Source: Pleodorina starrii
Lineage: Eukaryota > Chlorophyta > Chlorophyceae > Chlamydomonadales > Volvocaceae
DNA length: 64,000 bases
NCBI GenBank assembly: GCA_030267565.1
Contig: BRXU01000019.1
Coordinates: 2,530,501 to 2,594,500 of the forward strand
Direction of reading: 5' to 3'
The notes beneath the pieces were generated by a model. That model was not told the DNA's origin, made no database searches, and worked only from the letters and a program-made list of their open reading frames with translations. The translations under genes and the position numbers were made by a program. Shown here piece by piece: positions 17,920 to 30,617 of the stretch. Positions within the stretch are counted from its first letter, which is position 1. Each line of letters begins with the position of its first letter.

Positions 17920-20042
17920 GTGCGCCTTTTTCAAATTATCAAATTACCTGGCACGCCGTGCCCAGGATTGTACCGCCCCAACCCGACCGCCCTCCACTGG
18001 CCCGCCCAACCCGCCCTCCCTTACAGTTGGGACACCGCCGCCTTCTTCGTCAACTTCACTCGGCTCGGCTCGGCTCGAGCCTCCACCACCACCCCCGCCG
18101 CTGCCTCCATCTCCAGCTCCAGCACTGCCAATTCAGGCAACGCCGCGAGCCCCGTCGAGCTGCCTCATCAGGCAACGCCCACTGGTAGCTGCGCGAATGA
18201 AAGCCCCCAAGGGCTCGGCCGACGACCTTGCACGACCGCCGCCGGCGCGGCCCCGTCGTGCTGTGCGTGCTGTGATGCGCTGCGTGCTGAGAACGAGCAG
18301 CTGAGGTCGCGGCTGGCTGCCAGGGCGGACGAGCTGGGTAGGTCCTTGGCACACATGAAAACCATCCTCTGCGCGGATGCGGTGTCCGGCGTTGACGAGC
18401 CAAAGTTGACAGACCCCTCGGGAAGGGAAACACGCAGCCACAGCCGCAGCTGCACATGTGCAGGCTGTCGCGCACGCCCCACGCAGATCCCTTCATTCCC
18501 CATGCCTGGTGCGAGGCCTGCTGGTCACTTGCCTATCCGCCCATCCGCGCTCGTTTGCTTGGACCTGACTAATGACGCCGAAGCACATGCCCCCTTCCTC
18601 TTCCCCCCTCCTCCTCCTCGCCCAAACCAACACCCCGCGCTTTCCCCCGACCCAAACCCGCAGCCGACCTCGAGGATTCCCTGGAGCGCCTCCGTTCCGA
18701 AATCGCGGACCTGCACGAATCCCTCCAGGTGTACCGCAACCTCCTCGGCAGGCAGTTGGACTCCACCGGGAACCCGCTACAGGTGCCGCCGCTACAGGTG
18801 CCGCCGCTACAGGTGCCGCCGCTACAGGTGCCGGCGAAGGTGCCGCCACAGGAGCCGGCACCCATGCCGGCGCTCATGCCGGCTCAGATGCTGATACCGG
18901 TACTGATGCCCGCACTGCCGCCCGATGAAGACCACCGCCACAGTCTCCCGCCGGGCGTGGAGCTGGAGCCCGTGTCGGCCGCGGAAGTGGCGGCCAGCGC
19001 GGGCCCCGCCGGCACGGCGGAGGAGCGGAGGCTGTGTGTTGCGGACCTGCTGCTGTGGCCCCGGGATGGCGTTGCGGAGGAGGCCGCGTCCGACGAGGGT
19101 GGAGGAGGGAGCGTCCGGGAAGAGGCGGAAGAGGAGGAGGCGGAGATGGAGGTGGAGGAGGAGGAGGAGGAGGCGGAGGAAGAGGAGGAGGACTTTTTCC
19201 TGCTGATGCCGCCACAACGCCCCCGCCGCGGCATCCGCTGCAACTCGGATGATGACGGAGGCAAAGAGGATGGCGGCAGCAACAGCAGCAGCGGCAACAG
19301 CAGCAGCCGACTTCCGAAACGACCCGCGGTTTCGGAGCCGTGCGGTGGTGGGATGACGGCGACGGAGGTGCCGTACATGGCGGTTGCCCCACGTCTTGGC
19401 TCTCCGATACTGTTCGCGGGTGGGTGTGGCGGCGGCGGCGACAGCAGCAGCCACAGCGACAGCTGCGGTACGTCCTCTTGCTCCGGAGACTCTCCGAGAT
19501 ACGAATCCGAATCTGAGATTGGATCTGGATCCCGATCCGCAGCCAGGTCCGAGCGCCCCGCCGCCCCAGCGCCCAACGCTCCCTCCCACTGTACGGCGGA
19601 TCTGATCGTACGGGAGCAGCAGATCCAGAATATCCAGCAAGAGCCGCAGCAGCTGCCGCCGCCACTGCTGAAGCACTACGACCACCACCCCCACCCCGAC
19701 CGCCACCCCCAAACGCCGGCCCAGCATCCTGTGGTGATGACGCCGCCGCAGCAGCAGCCGCAGCTGCTGCGGCGGACCGGTAGCGCTGTGCCGCGGGCCC
19801 TGTTCGCGACCCTGCTCTCGGGTGGCAGCAGTGGTGCCAGCAGCAGCAGCGGCCGCAGCTTCGGCTGGCGGCGGCGGCAGCCGCCGCCGCCGCCGCCGCC
19901 GGCGCCGTCCGCGGGGGTCCCCGAGGACACCGCACCCGCTCCCGCGCCGTCGGTCCTCCGCCCCGATCCGGGGCTCCTGGAGCCGCCAAGCACGGCGCCA
20001 AACGATTGGATGGACATTTTGGACTTCAGTCATCTGCGGTGA
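17920..20042 (+). CDS. Coiled-coil protein with acidic tract (3' part of gene; 5' exons unresolved)
   Basis: Two exons join in phase: one ending at 18337 (donor GTAGGT) and 18664-20042 (acceptor CCGCAG). The join gives a continuous Leu heptad helix: DALRAENEQLRSRLAARADEL, then ADLEDSLERLRSEIADLHES. It is followed by four repeats of LQVPP (18778-18832), a Met/Pro segment, an acidic Glu run (19120-19195, next to DFFLLMPP), Ser/His/Gln-rich sequence and a C-terminal NDWMDILDFSHLR. The last resembles short acidic-hydrophobic activation motifs. There is no basic region before the zipper, so bZIP is not supported. The left limit is only where the frame opens after TAG (17911-17913), not a proven start. 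Family unknown; possibly a nuclear regulator. Confidence 0.6.
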
Positions 20043-20228
20043 AGGTAAAATCGGCTTTGGCTGTTTTGGCTAATTTGGCTGGTTTGGCTGGTTTGGGCGG
20101 ATCAGGGGCTGGTAGGATGGGGGCGCTTTTTTGACGTCCCGGGCTCGCTGGCGTGAGCCACGTGGGCAGCGGTGTTTTATTTTGGCTTCCGGGAGGGTGG
20201 CAGGTGGTAAGGGACGCGCTTGGCTGTG

Positions 20229-20233
20229 TGTAA
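20229..20233 (+). terminator. TGTAA polyadenylation signal
   Basis: TGTAA about 190 nt after the TGA at 20040-20042, a normal green-algal 3'UTR length for the coiled-coil gene. Confidence 0.55.
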
Positions 20234-23140
20234 GGCTGCGCGTCGGGCCAAGGCAGGGATGGATGGCATAGTGCAGAGACGCAGAGAGTGTTAGATAGAT
20301 TGCAGAGTGAGTTTGGGAAGGGGGCGGGGGGGCAGTGGGTCCGCCAGCGCGCTCAGATGGAACCAACTGACGCCGTGTGCATGTCTGCCTCGAGCTGAGA
20401 GCTGAGAGCTGAGAGTTGCGCGCTTTCTTGCGAGGAAGGTACGTACCTGCGGCCAAGTAAAGGGCGGCGCTGCGTGGCGCGCGGCGCCTGCGTGGCGGCG
20501 GTTGTACGGCCGTATCGGTATGAGTTCATTGGGTGTCGTACTGTCGTGCTGTTTGTAGGATCGTCGTGTTGTCGTGCTGTCGTAGAGATCGTTGCGCAGG
20601 ACACCATGCGTACTTCAATTCAAAAGGACGAACCATACGTACCTTCTTTGCGCAAATCAAGCGGATGGTGATGCCTGATGCGCGGTGCAGCCCCCGCCCG
20701 GCGCCCGGCCCGGACATCGATGAACCAATCGGGGGGGCGGGGGCTGCACTACGCGCTCGCTGCCGCCGCTGTACTGTCGGAGCGAGGATCTAGCGGTGTG
20801 TCGTACATGTTGGATGTCCTGGCTTCATTTTCGTTTCCGCCGTGGTTAATTGTCTGTCTGTCTGTCTGCGCTTCATTACTAAGTCAGGGCGGCGGCCCTT
20901 GCGCTACATTCCCTGGAGCACGCAGCATGCATGGTGCGTGTGCATGCGCCATGCGAGGGATGGACACCCGGCGGGTGGACCGGCCGGCCATCCTCTCTTT
21001 CCGGTCGGTACCGTATTTCCGTGTGGACCTCGTGCATGCGGCAGGGCTGGCTGGGGGGGCCAGCAGATGACACGCAGTTGCTGCTCGCGTGCTTGTGGGC
21101 TTGTCAGGACGTCTTGTCAGGGCCTGTCAGGACGTCTTGCTTGCTTCATTCGTTCCATATACGTACTCGGGAGGGACTGCCGAAGAGATATTCCAGGTCC
21201 TGGGTCGAACTGCCGAAGATAAAGCTAGTGCGCCTGATGAGTGACAGTTGTCAGTTGTCAGTTTCAGGTTGCACAGCTTGGGGGTTTTGGTGGAGGCAGG
21301 GCCTGCGCTGCGGCGCGCGCGCTGATATGATCTGTTTGGCGGTTGGTTGGCGGTTGTTTGTTCAGGGGGAAGCAGTCTGGAGGGGGTTCAAGCCGGAGGT
21401 ACGGCACCGTCCATCGTGCGGGTGTCAAGATCGGGTTCAGTGGATGAATGCTGGGCAGGCCGGTCAACGGTCAACGGTGGGTGTTCTCGATAAGTAGTGA
21501 GGTGGCACTTCACATGGCTTGTGTTCTACTCCCAATCAATCAGTGGCGCGTTGCTTGCTTTTACGGAACGTAAGATTTGCACTGCCGCCGCGTACTTGGC
21601 GGCGCCTTTGCTTTGGCTTCTGCGATCGCGTGTGCGTCTTCATTTGCTTCATCCTTATTGTTCGCCTAACGCGCCGGAGAATGGATGGATGGATGAATGG
21701 ATGGATGAATGGATGGATGAAAGGCCATCGGTCGTCGGCACGGTATTTTCAACGTGTCGCCGTGTCGTGTCGTGTCGTGTCCATTCCCCGGTGTGTTTGT
21801 GTGTGCGTGCGTGCGTGTGTGCGCGCGCGTTTGCTTGTTTATTCACATGAGGGGCTTTATGGGTACCCCGGAGGGGACATATAGAGGGTTCATTCATTCT
21901 ACACATACAGCCCATATGCTCGTTTCGAAATGATTTTTGATGGAGTGGGATCAAGTGGCGAGTCGGGGTTGCGGCAGCAGTCCCGCTTGCACAGCAGATT
22001 CGGATGTGATCTGGAGCTGGCTCGGTATCGAGATACGGTACGTGCCTGAAAGGAACTCCGGATAAGGGCGTCGGGGGGCCGCGCACTGGATTGTTCCATC
22101 CGCAATTCTGCTTCTCTTTAGCCTTTTTTCAATGACGAAGCGGCGGGTTTGCTACTCGGATGGATAGGTCGCCTGCTTGGGTGGATAGGACAGAGATGGA
22201 TGGGGTGGATACTTGATAGGACAGATGGAGGACGTATTACCACCGGCATGCATGTCTGCCTGTCTCCTGGGGCCGGCTGGCGTTGCGGCGGTTCGTTGCA
22301 GCGGTGACAAAGGACTTCAGCTCAAGCGCCTCCGGAGCGTTCGCCGGAGGAGGGTACAGCCGGTAGCTAGGCCGGGTTGGGAATCTGCTGGGTCAGCTGA
22401 CTCAACTCCTTGCCGTACAGGTAGAGGGGAGAGGCTACCGAGGGGCCTGCTGTCGGTTTTTTTAGCGGCTGGATTTTCATCTGGATTTTGCTCGCCCTGC
22501 GGAAGGGCAGGTAGAGGCAGCGATCGATGCAGGCAGCTGCGCGTGTAGACTGTAGAGCTCGCAGGACGTTGAATTGTTGTTTGATATTTGCGCCTTCTTT
22601 CCGTCTGTTGTTCGGTTTCGGAAAGGTTTGAAGTTTTGGCTGATTGGCTCGGAAGCGCGACGGAAGGGTGCTGATAGGGTGCTGGAAGAGTGCTGGACCT
22701 GCTTGATAATGATCCGTTCATTCGCCCGGCGGGTTCGCCTGGGTTTTTTTTTGACATGGTCTGAGCTATTTGTGATATGTTGCGGCATTTTGTTGCGCTT
22801 TTTCGTGCACAGGATAGGGTCGGACATACAGGAAATAAAGTCACATAGGGTTCCATAACATGCGGGGAGGCGTTCAAGGCTTTTTTTGCATCTCTGCGAA
22901 TCAAACATCAGCATTATGTGTTTGCAGCTGCCGCGTTTTCGGGGCGCAAGCTGAGGCCGCCGTTTGGCTGTTTACATGCAGCATTTGTTTTAATTTAGAG
23001 GGAGTCTTCAGTCCGCTTCATGTGAAGCCCCACACGCCGGCTCGATCGTCCAAAGCCAACGGGGTGTGTGTATGAGCTGGGAGGTCAACGTCGGCGTCGT
23101 GACTCTTGAGAGCTGCAGCCGCCCCCACGGCTCGTGCTGT

Positions 23141-23240
23141 CTGGGTCTGTGGTTGGGTCTGTGGTTAGGTCTGTGGTTGGGTCTGGGTCTGTGGTTGTTT
23201 GTTGTTACTGTCTGGGTCAGTGGTTGGGTCTGTGGTCTTT
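23141..23240. repeat. GGGTCTGTGGTT minisatellite
   Basis: About six imperfect copies of a 12- to 13-bp unit GGGTCTGTGGTTG. Confidence 0.7.
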
Positions 23241-24666
23241 GCTCTTAGGACCAGCTGGTCGCTTCCGCTGCGGGGCACGAAGGGCACGTTGGTCCGTGGG
23301 CTCTACCGGTATCTCCCCCCTTCCGAGGGCCTCGATCGAGAGCCCGCTAGAACAACCCCAACAACACGAGTTAACCACCCCCCGGAATAATCGAGCGCCG
23401 CCGTCTTTGAGAAAGTATCGGTCTCCGTGTCGTAGATTTTTATCGGTCTCCGAGTTTGTCGTGGCAGCTGCCTGTTCAGGATTGAGTGCGGTTTAGGCTT
23501 TCAACCGGCGGAACGCCGGGCAGTTTCCTATGCTACTGACTGCGGGCAGGGCGGCTTTTCTTCAAGTGCAGTGCCGCAACAGCCCCAGCAACATTCCGAA
23601 GTCTACACGCTCTGACGCACAGGCGGGGGGTAAGGTCTCGTCTGAATGGCCTTGCATAGCTGGAACACCGGGCCCCTGGATGGCGAAACCGATCGACCGG
23701 TTAGAAGGGCCCGGAAAAGTAACCCGAATTAACACGAAGTGGTAATAATAAAACGCCCAATGCAATCGGGAATTGATTTTCTGGGACACAAAAGCACAAA
23801 TAATGTTTTGTAAAAAAAGCCGATGTCTTTCGACGCGCCTCTCAACTGGTTTCAAAACATACGACGGATGAGAGGCGTTGGCCCGTCGGTGCGCTCCAGG
23901 CCCGACACAGCAACGAGGCTCAGGAAAGGGCTCAACGTCCTCCGCTGCAGTTCGTTCCACAGCGTTCACGTAAAGAGGGACGACGGCGCGTGTCCTCGGT
24001 ACGTGAAGGCCACGTGAGGTTGGGTGTGTGCTGGGTGGCGGCGCCGCAGCCGTGTCGGGCCCCGAGCCCCCGATGCCGTCCGTGATTCCAACATTAGAGG
24101 TGGGACAAGCCTGTAGCCCAGCCGGGGCCCGATACCGATGGTCGCACAGCCTGTGGTCCAGCTGCTGCACGTCTCAACTCGCAACAAGATGTTTGCAATG
24201 GTCGGATCCTCAAGAGAGTCAATTGTGCACACAACAAAAGTACACAACACGGGGGTTTGGGGACGCCGGTCGTGGTGGCCCTCTTTCAGCTCCCCGGCCT
24301 CCCCTCCAGATACCGTGAACTACCCCGCATGCACACGCTCTCTGCATGCACACACACACAGACATACACAGGCATACACACACAGGGGCATACACATACA
24401 CAGCACAGAATGGCTCGGCCGTTGCAAGGCGCGGCGTACTGCGCGACAGTACGGCACCGTACCGTAGTACGACAAAGCTCCTCTGCCCCGTTCGATTCCC
24501 ACTCCAGCCTGGATGAATCGAACAATGCGGCCGGCGGCAATGCTGCAAGCAGTCAGTGAGACAGTGACGTTCCTGAAGAGACGCCTTTGGCGGTGGACGG
24601 CTCGGAGCCCGAGCGCGAGCACGGCCGACGCTGTGCCAACCTGAAGTCCCCTGCACGCCCCCAAAC

Positions 24667-24712
24667 AGGACCGTGCCAAACCGGACCGTGCCAAACCGGA
24701 CCGTGCAAAAGA
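24667..24712. repeat. 15-bp triplication GGACCGTGCCAAACC
   Basis: Three consecutive copies; the last is truncated at GTGCAAAAG. Confidence 0.8.
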
Positions 24713-25599
24713 CACCCCGTTCCCACTCCGACGTGTTTGAATCGTGTCTGAACCGTGTCTCAACGTGTCTCAACCGTTCAAAAAAACCCTAAAAACCCTA
24801 AAGTCGGGGGCGGAGCACCGACGCCGTTCCACCGGGAGGTCGAGCGCAGCAGAGCTTCGTTTGGCTGCAGACGGCACCCTTCGGGGGGATGGACATCCTC
24901 ACCGCGGCGGCAACTTTCAGGTTGGCCCAACCTGCCTCACCACAGCAACACCTACCGCTGCTCGCATCCGTCCAATTGACACACAGCTCACAGCTGCTAC
25001 GATCTAGTAGGCGCTGGGGCTGGTTTCGTACGCTCTAGCAGTTGCTACGATCTAGCTCTTTTGTACTCCAACCGACTCCCACCGACTCGACACGACCGGG
25101 ACACAAAACGAAAATGCTACCGTAGCTACGCACACGACGCAATGCACACGCGATGCAGTTAGCTAATGCACAGGACGCAAACTGGCTCGCGCAAGCCATG
25201 ACGCTCTCCCCGCCTGCCGACGGTTCGTCATGTCTCCAATCCTTTCCTCAACGCCGGCGCGGGATTTGCACCCCTAGACCGGAGGATGGAGATGGCGCCG
25301 CGGTTCGTATTGATTGTCGTACCCCTCACATTACGGTGGGCCTGATTATTGTATCTCCCAAGCCATATCGGAAGCCCAACCTCTGTACGCCTCCAACCTC
25401 CTCTTCATTCCTTCATTCCTCCCTGCCTACAGAGTACGGACACGTTCATCGGAAACTGCTGCAGTACAGTAAATGTACAACAAATGGGGTATAACAAAAA
25501 CAGCCCAGGTGCCGTAGACGGCTTGCCGTTCACCGTAGTAGTCAACGACAAGAGGCGAGGCAACGCGTACAACAGTGCAACAATGTAACTCTCTTCCTG

Positions 25600-28500
25600 T
25601 ACAGCAGTTTTAGTGGTATGTTTGTTGCCGAACCCACCGCTCCATGCACGCGCCCCGCACGCGCCGCAGCAGCGCGCCACCCCGGTGGCCATCGAAGCGC
25701 CAATGAGCCCCAAAAGCCGCATTGGGGGAGCTCCACCCACTTGTAACACACAGCCTCAAACACACACACACATACTCTCTCACACACTCGCATACACACA
25801 CATACCAATCCTCTCTCTCCCCCGTGTTCCCGCTCGCCCCAATGCGGCCCCGGCCCCGGCCCGCCACGCCACCACGCCACCAGGCACGTGGCCCACCACG
25901 CCCCGACCCGCCAGGCAGGTGCCCAGGACTGGAAAGCGAAGGCGCGCAGGTCTTCGTCAGACGGGACACCAGACGGCGGGGCGCAGAATGCGGCGGCGGC
26001 GCACACACACATACGCATACATACACACAGACACAGACAGACACAGACACAGACAGACACAGACACAGACAGACACAGACAGACACAGACACACACACAG
26101 ACACAGACACACACAGACAGACACAGACCTGGCACCGCAGCATCAGCGGCCGCGCCAGGGGCTTCCAGCCCGGCTCCGGCCCGTCGCCACCGCCGCCACC
26201 GCAGCCGCCCAGCCCCGCCGACTGGCCCTGCCCCAGTGCCGCGGCAGGCAAGGCAAGGCCACGCCTTGGGGCCGGGCCTCTGCCGCGCTGCCGTCACCCG
26301 CCCCCCCATGCGACGGTCCCATCGGCCGTGCGCTTGCAAGGCCATGGACTTCTGCTGCCGCCCCGGCCCCGGCCCTGCCGCGGTTGCGCTGCGCTGCCGC
26401 CCCGGGAAGCGTGTGTGTGCGTGGCCCCACTTCGTGGGACCGCCGCGAGCACCAGCAGCCGCTGGCAAGCGACCAGCGGCGGGCCCCGGGCTGGCGGCGG
26501 CGCCGTCAGAAGGTGCCGCCGCCGGCGCCGCCGACCAGAGCGCTGGCAGCCGAGGCTACCGGCGACACGGTGGCGGCGACGGTGGCGGCGACGGCGCCGC
26601 CGGCCGCTGCCGCCACCGTCGGCAGCGCGGCGGCGAGGGGCTGATGGGCGAGCAGATCTTACGGCGAGAGGAGAATCGGATCGGGGAGGCGCCGCGGGTT
26701 GGGCGGGAGCGGGGGCGGGGGAGGACGTAGGAGGATGTGAACGTTGCTTGATATGCATGGCTAGGACATGCATGGCATGCACGCGCAAATACCGCAGAAC
26801 TGTACGAAACCTAAGTACCTAGACGTCTATTATGTACCGGTAATGACGTCTAGAGGAGCATTAGCTGCGCGACGTCTCTTCTTTTGGTACGCACACACAC
26901 ACACACACACACACGCACGCACGCACGCCTGAAACCTCCCTCCTCCCTCTCCGTCTCCCTTTTTTCCCCGCACATTGTCGCCCTCCCGCACACCCCCTCT
27001 CTCACACCCTCTTCCCACCGCGCGCGCCAGTCGTGGCCACTCTCGCCCCTCGCCACGTAGGTACTTGGCTCACAACTTTGCTCAGGTCAAATCACAAGTT
27101 AGCTCTGAACAAATCACAAGTTAGCTCGGGAACGCCATTCCCTTGCCAAACCCAAAATCACGGTATGTTCGCAGCAACACCTTTTCATACCACCACCACC
27201 ACCACCACCACCACCACCACAACGCAGCTGCCGCGCCTGACCCCGGAAGTCACCGCCAACCGCAGCGCTGTTCCGTCCGGAGCAAGCTGCTGCTGCTCCC
27301 CTTCCGGCGCACCACAACGGACACGGACCACTCACGACCACACTTCAAATGCGTACACCGCGTCGCCGACGAGGCCAGCAACCGCCGCCGCCGCCGAGCC
27401 CGTCACGCCCCCCACGACGCCGCCGCTGCGTTCACCACCCGCCACACAGCCGTGCTGGCCTTGGTGCTGCTGCTGCTGTTGCGGCTTGCGGGTGGGTTGC
27501 GGCAGCAACAGCAGCGGAAACGGCAGCGGCGCGACCAGGATGGGCAGCTGCGCCGCGCCCGCCACACGCCTACCTCCGCCGCCGCCGGCGCCGCCGGCGC
27601 CGCTCGACGTACCTGTGGCGGAGGCACCGCCGGCGCCGCCGCCGATGCGGTGCAGGAGGAGGCCTCCCACGCTAACGCCCGTGAGCTGCAGCGCCCCGAA
27701 TGTGATGCCCAGCAACGGTCCGAAGAAACCGGTGGGCAGCATGACGTCGCAGAGGAAGTGGACGCAGCCCCGCAGCCACCGAGGGCCGCGCTTGCGGACC
27801 GACCTGCCGGCGCATGAGGGGAGGGTAAGAGGGGGGTAAGAGGAGGGTAAGAGGAGGGTAAGAAGAAAGACGATACCGCAGCGGAGGGACGGAGACGGCG
27901 TAGGGAGGGAGAGAGGGGGGGCACACCCCACCCCATCCAGCCGCTACCCTTCAATCGCTCATCAATTGACGGACAGACCACCAATCGACGGACGGGCCCA
28001 ACACGCCGCGGCCTTGGCCCTACCTCCCCATGCACGGCCCCCGCCCCGCATCACAGCCTCACCTCCGCAGGAGCCCCTTGGTGCAGTGCAGCAGCGCCGT
28101 CGCCACCGACACCCGGACCGCCAGAAAGGTCGCCAGCCAGCAGGCGTGGTTGCGCAGCAGGCTGTGCGTGTTGTGGTGTGTTGTGTATATGTTTTTTGTT
28201 TGTTTTTGTTTTTGGGGTGGGCGGAAGAGGGGGCGGAAAGAGCGGGAGGTGAGAGGGAAAGATTGGGAGGGAAACCTGCCAGAGGTTATTGTTTTGCGTC
28301 GATCAACCCGCAATAATAAGTGTGGGGGAGGGTGTGCAAAGATTGCAAACCGCATGTTGGCCTGTTGGTCCGCGGTGGCGGTTAGGGAGCACTGGGGGTA
28401 ACGTCCGTAGACACCCACACGCAAACCGGCTTCACGAAGGTTTGCTTCTTTCAGCTGGCTTTGCATAAGCTGGCGTTTCCGCAGAAACTAGCAAGAACCC

Positions 28501-30541
28501 ACATTGCTTCGATTCGCGGGTGGGCTGCCACTGCGCGGCCACCTCCTCAGCCTTCCGCCCCGCCTCTGTCTCTCACACACACAAACCCCTTCCCGTCATT
28601 ACACCCCGCATTCCACTCCCAAACCCCCCAACCCCCCCCCGCCACCCCCGCCTGCCGGCGCACCTCTTGAGGCGCGCCTTGACGAGCTCTTCCGTCAAAT
28701 ACACGGGCGCCATCAGCGCACCTGACGCCAATTTCGCGGGTTGGGGGTCGTAGAGTGGGATGGGAGGTAAACAGGTAATAAACATGGGACCGAGACCGCA
28801 GCGCTGAAACGAGAGGCAGCGTTGGCGGCGAACGGGGGATGTGATGCCTATTGTGCCGTGCTCGGGTTGGGCGGCCGTTGCAAGGGAAAAACCAGGGAAC
28901 TGGCTTAACGTTCGGCGTTTGGTTGACCACCAGGTACGATGCTAGTGTTGAACGCAGGCACTGCATCGCTGCGGGAGCGACAGTGCGGGCGATCAAGGGC
29001 CACACCGGCGCATGCTGGCGAGCGTCAGGAGCCGACCTCCCCGGGGCCGGCGGAGAGGATGCAGGTGTGTGTATGTGTGTGTTTGTGGTGGTGGTGGGGG
29101 GGTATCCACGTCTTGGAGAGGATGCAGGTGTGTGTATGTGTGTGTGTGCGGAGGGTGGGGGTAGGAGCACGGCGCATTCGACACCCGCCGACCCGTATCG
29201 ATACCTCGCGCGGGTTCGAACCCCCCAGAGCACACTAAAAATCCCTAAATCCTAAAACCCTAGAAACCCTAAACCCCCAGAGCACAACGTTACGCGCGGC
29301 AACCACACAACCGATAAAAGATCTCTACCCACGCACCTGTGCTCATTTCCGCCGCCATTTGTTCGCTGAGCCGTCGGCCCGAATCGCTCGCCAGAAAGTC
29401 GCTCACGCCGGCCTACGAGCAGCACGACCCACATCACAAGTTCACAACACATCACAACACACCACAACAGACAAAGTCGCGGTGGAGATCGAACGTTCGA
29501 CCAGAAATAAAATGGACCGTTCGGCCCGTTGAGGGTCTCGCCCGTCATACGGTACGCATTCGGGGCGCGCGAGCGGCCGAAGGTGAGTGAGGGCCGAGTG
29601 AGGGCCGCGGCGCGGGAGGCGCGAGGAGGTCGAGAGGGTGCGTTCCCTCCTCTTCCCCACCCTCGACCAAACCCACATGGCTCACACAAATGTACGAGCC
29701 CCTTAACCCGGGCCCCCGTCCCGAAACCAGCCGACCACCCGATGACGCCCTAAAACCCTAAAACCCTAAAACCCAATTCGCACGACTCGCATGATGAGGT
29801 GATTCGCGCTGCGCCGGTCGCATCGAATGCGTGCCGACCCAGATCGCACACCAAACACCGCCCCGAACCTCCCCGAGGCTCGCCCTCCCCAGCTCCCCTC
29901 CCTTTCTCCTACTCCAGAACACAGACGGGACCCCCCCAGATCCGAACCCCCCAGATCCGAACCCCCCAGATCCGAACCCCCCAGATCCGAACCCCCCAGA
30001 TCCGAACCCCCCAGATCCGAACCCCCCAGATCCGAACCCCCCAGATCCGACCCAGATCGCCCTTCCCTCCCTGTTTGTCGGCCTGTAGCCAACAGAACAA
30101 GCTGCAGGCGGGACGCCACGCCGATCACGAACCCGACCCCCAGGCGGATCTGTTCCCCCCAGGGGGGATCAACAACGTCCGCAGTGACTCATTCTTATAT
30201 AAAGGAGCATATCACTCCCTGACCCCCAGGGGACCCCAGCTGGCGCACCGTCACCGCTCGATTGAGCTCCCGAAGGCCCCGGACCGGCGCATCCACGGCC
30301 CTCTCAGCGAGGTCCCCCAGCGCCCCGCTGGCGGACGTCAGCGCCGCCGCGGCGGCGGCCGTGGCCGCGGCGGCGGGCCTGCCGCCGCCGCCGTCAGCGC
30401 CCGGCGTGTGCACTAGGTGCGGCGGCGGCGGCGGCCGTGTGGCTCCGCGCTGTCGCGGCGATGCGCCGTCGCCGGCGGCGGCAGAGCCTCCGGCGTCGGC
30501 GCCATCACGGCCGAATACACGGCTGGCAGCGGCCGAGACAG
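25600..30541 (-). CDS. Multi-exon membrane-protein gene, family not recognised (exons partly resolved)
   Basis: Exons best supported by phase: 28721-28664 ([19 protein letters not shown]), 28161-28063 ([20 protein letters not shown]..., a membrane-like helix) and 27803-27613 ([20 protein letters not shown], then [19 protein letters not shown], a second hydrophobic stretch). These three join exactly (2+1 and 2+1 nt). Further likely exons are 30541-30235 ([20 protein letters not shown]), 29412-29337 ([18 protein letters not shown]), near 29000-28940 ([11 protein letters not shown]), near 25995-25910 ([17 protein letters not shown]) and 25741-about 25600 ([19 protein letters not shown]). Both termini and several joins are unresolved. 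The protein looks like an integral membrane protein with at least three hydrophobic segments. No family motif is recognised. Its introns hold CA/CAGA microsatellites, a 15-bp minisatellite and telomere-like repeats. Confidence 0.55.
26010..26129. repeat. (CA)n / (CAGACA)n microsatellite
   Basis: About 120 bp of ACACAGACACAGACAG-type sequence, inside a predicted intron of the minus-strand gene. Confidence 0.85.
26892..26928. repeat. (CA)n then (CACG)n microsatellite
   Basis: CACACACA tract grading into CGCACGCACG. Confidence 0.85.
29225..29280. repeat. Degenerate telomere-like CCCTAAA tract
   Basis: Several copies of CCCTAAA/CCTAAAA/CCCTAGAAA in an intron-like stretch of the minus-strand gene. 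Confidence 0.75.
29748..29774. repeat. Interstitial telomere-type repeat (CCCTAAAA)n
   Basis: Three perfect CCCTAAAA octamers plus ACCC. The complement TTTTAGGG is the Chlamydomonas-type telomere unit. Confidence 0.85.
29938..30052. repeat. 15-bp minisatellite AGATCCGAACCCCCC, eight copies
   Basis: Copies start every 15 bp from 29938 to 30043. The first seven are identical and the last is degenerate. It lies in the minus-strand gene's intron. Confidence 0.95.
30183..30227. repeat. Short dispersed element, copy 1
   Basis: CAGTGACTCATTCTTATATA followed by AAGGAGCATATCACTCCCTG matches 38037-38080 with few differences. It is bounded by CCCCCAGGGG-type sequence on both sides (about 30155-30167 and 30223-30233). 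Confidence 0.8.
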
Positions 30542-30617
30542 CTGCGGTTGGGGGAGGAGGGGAGTAAGGGAAGGCAAGGGGAGCGGCATGCTGATGCTGA
30601 TGCCGGAGAGGCGCATG

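Larger units (their letters stand above)
20234..25590. other. Intergenic, no supportable gene
   Basis: Frames here lack domain-like or conserved-looking sequence. Contents are a CTGTCGTGCTGT-type short repeat (20530-20585), GGATGGAT tetranucleotides (21681-21721), a CGTGT run (21765-21780), GGTCTGTGGTTG repeats (23140-23240), CCGTGCCAAACCGGA triplication (24667-24712), a CCCTAAA-like tract (24785-24802) and CA runs (24345-24400). Confidence 0.5.

Noticed and set aside
18270..18400. bZIP transcription factor
   Set aside because: A leucine heptad is present but no basic DNA-binding region precedes it.
22317..22914. Overlapping minus-strand frames of 145-195 codons
   Set aside because: Several frames are open at once and none shows conserved-looking sequence.
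23562..24170. 202-codon minus-strand frame
   Set aside because: No domain, no neighbouring exon support. Composition fits chance in GC-rich DNA.
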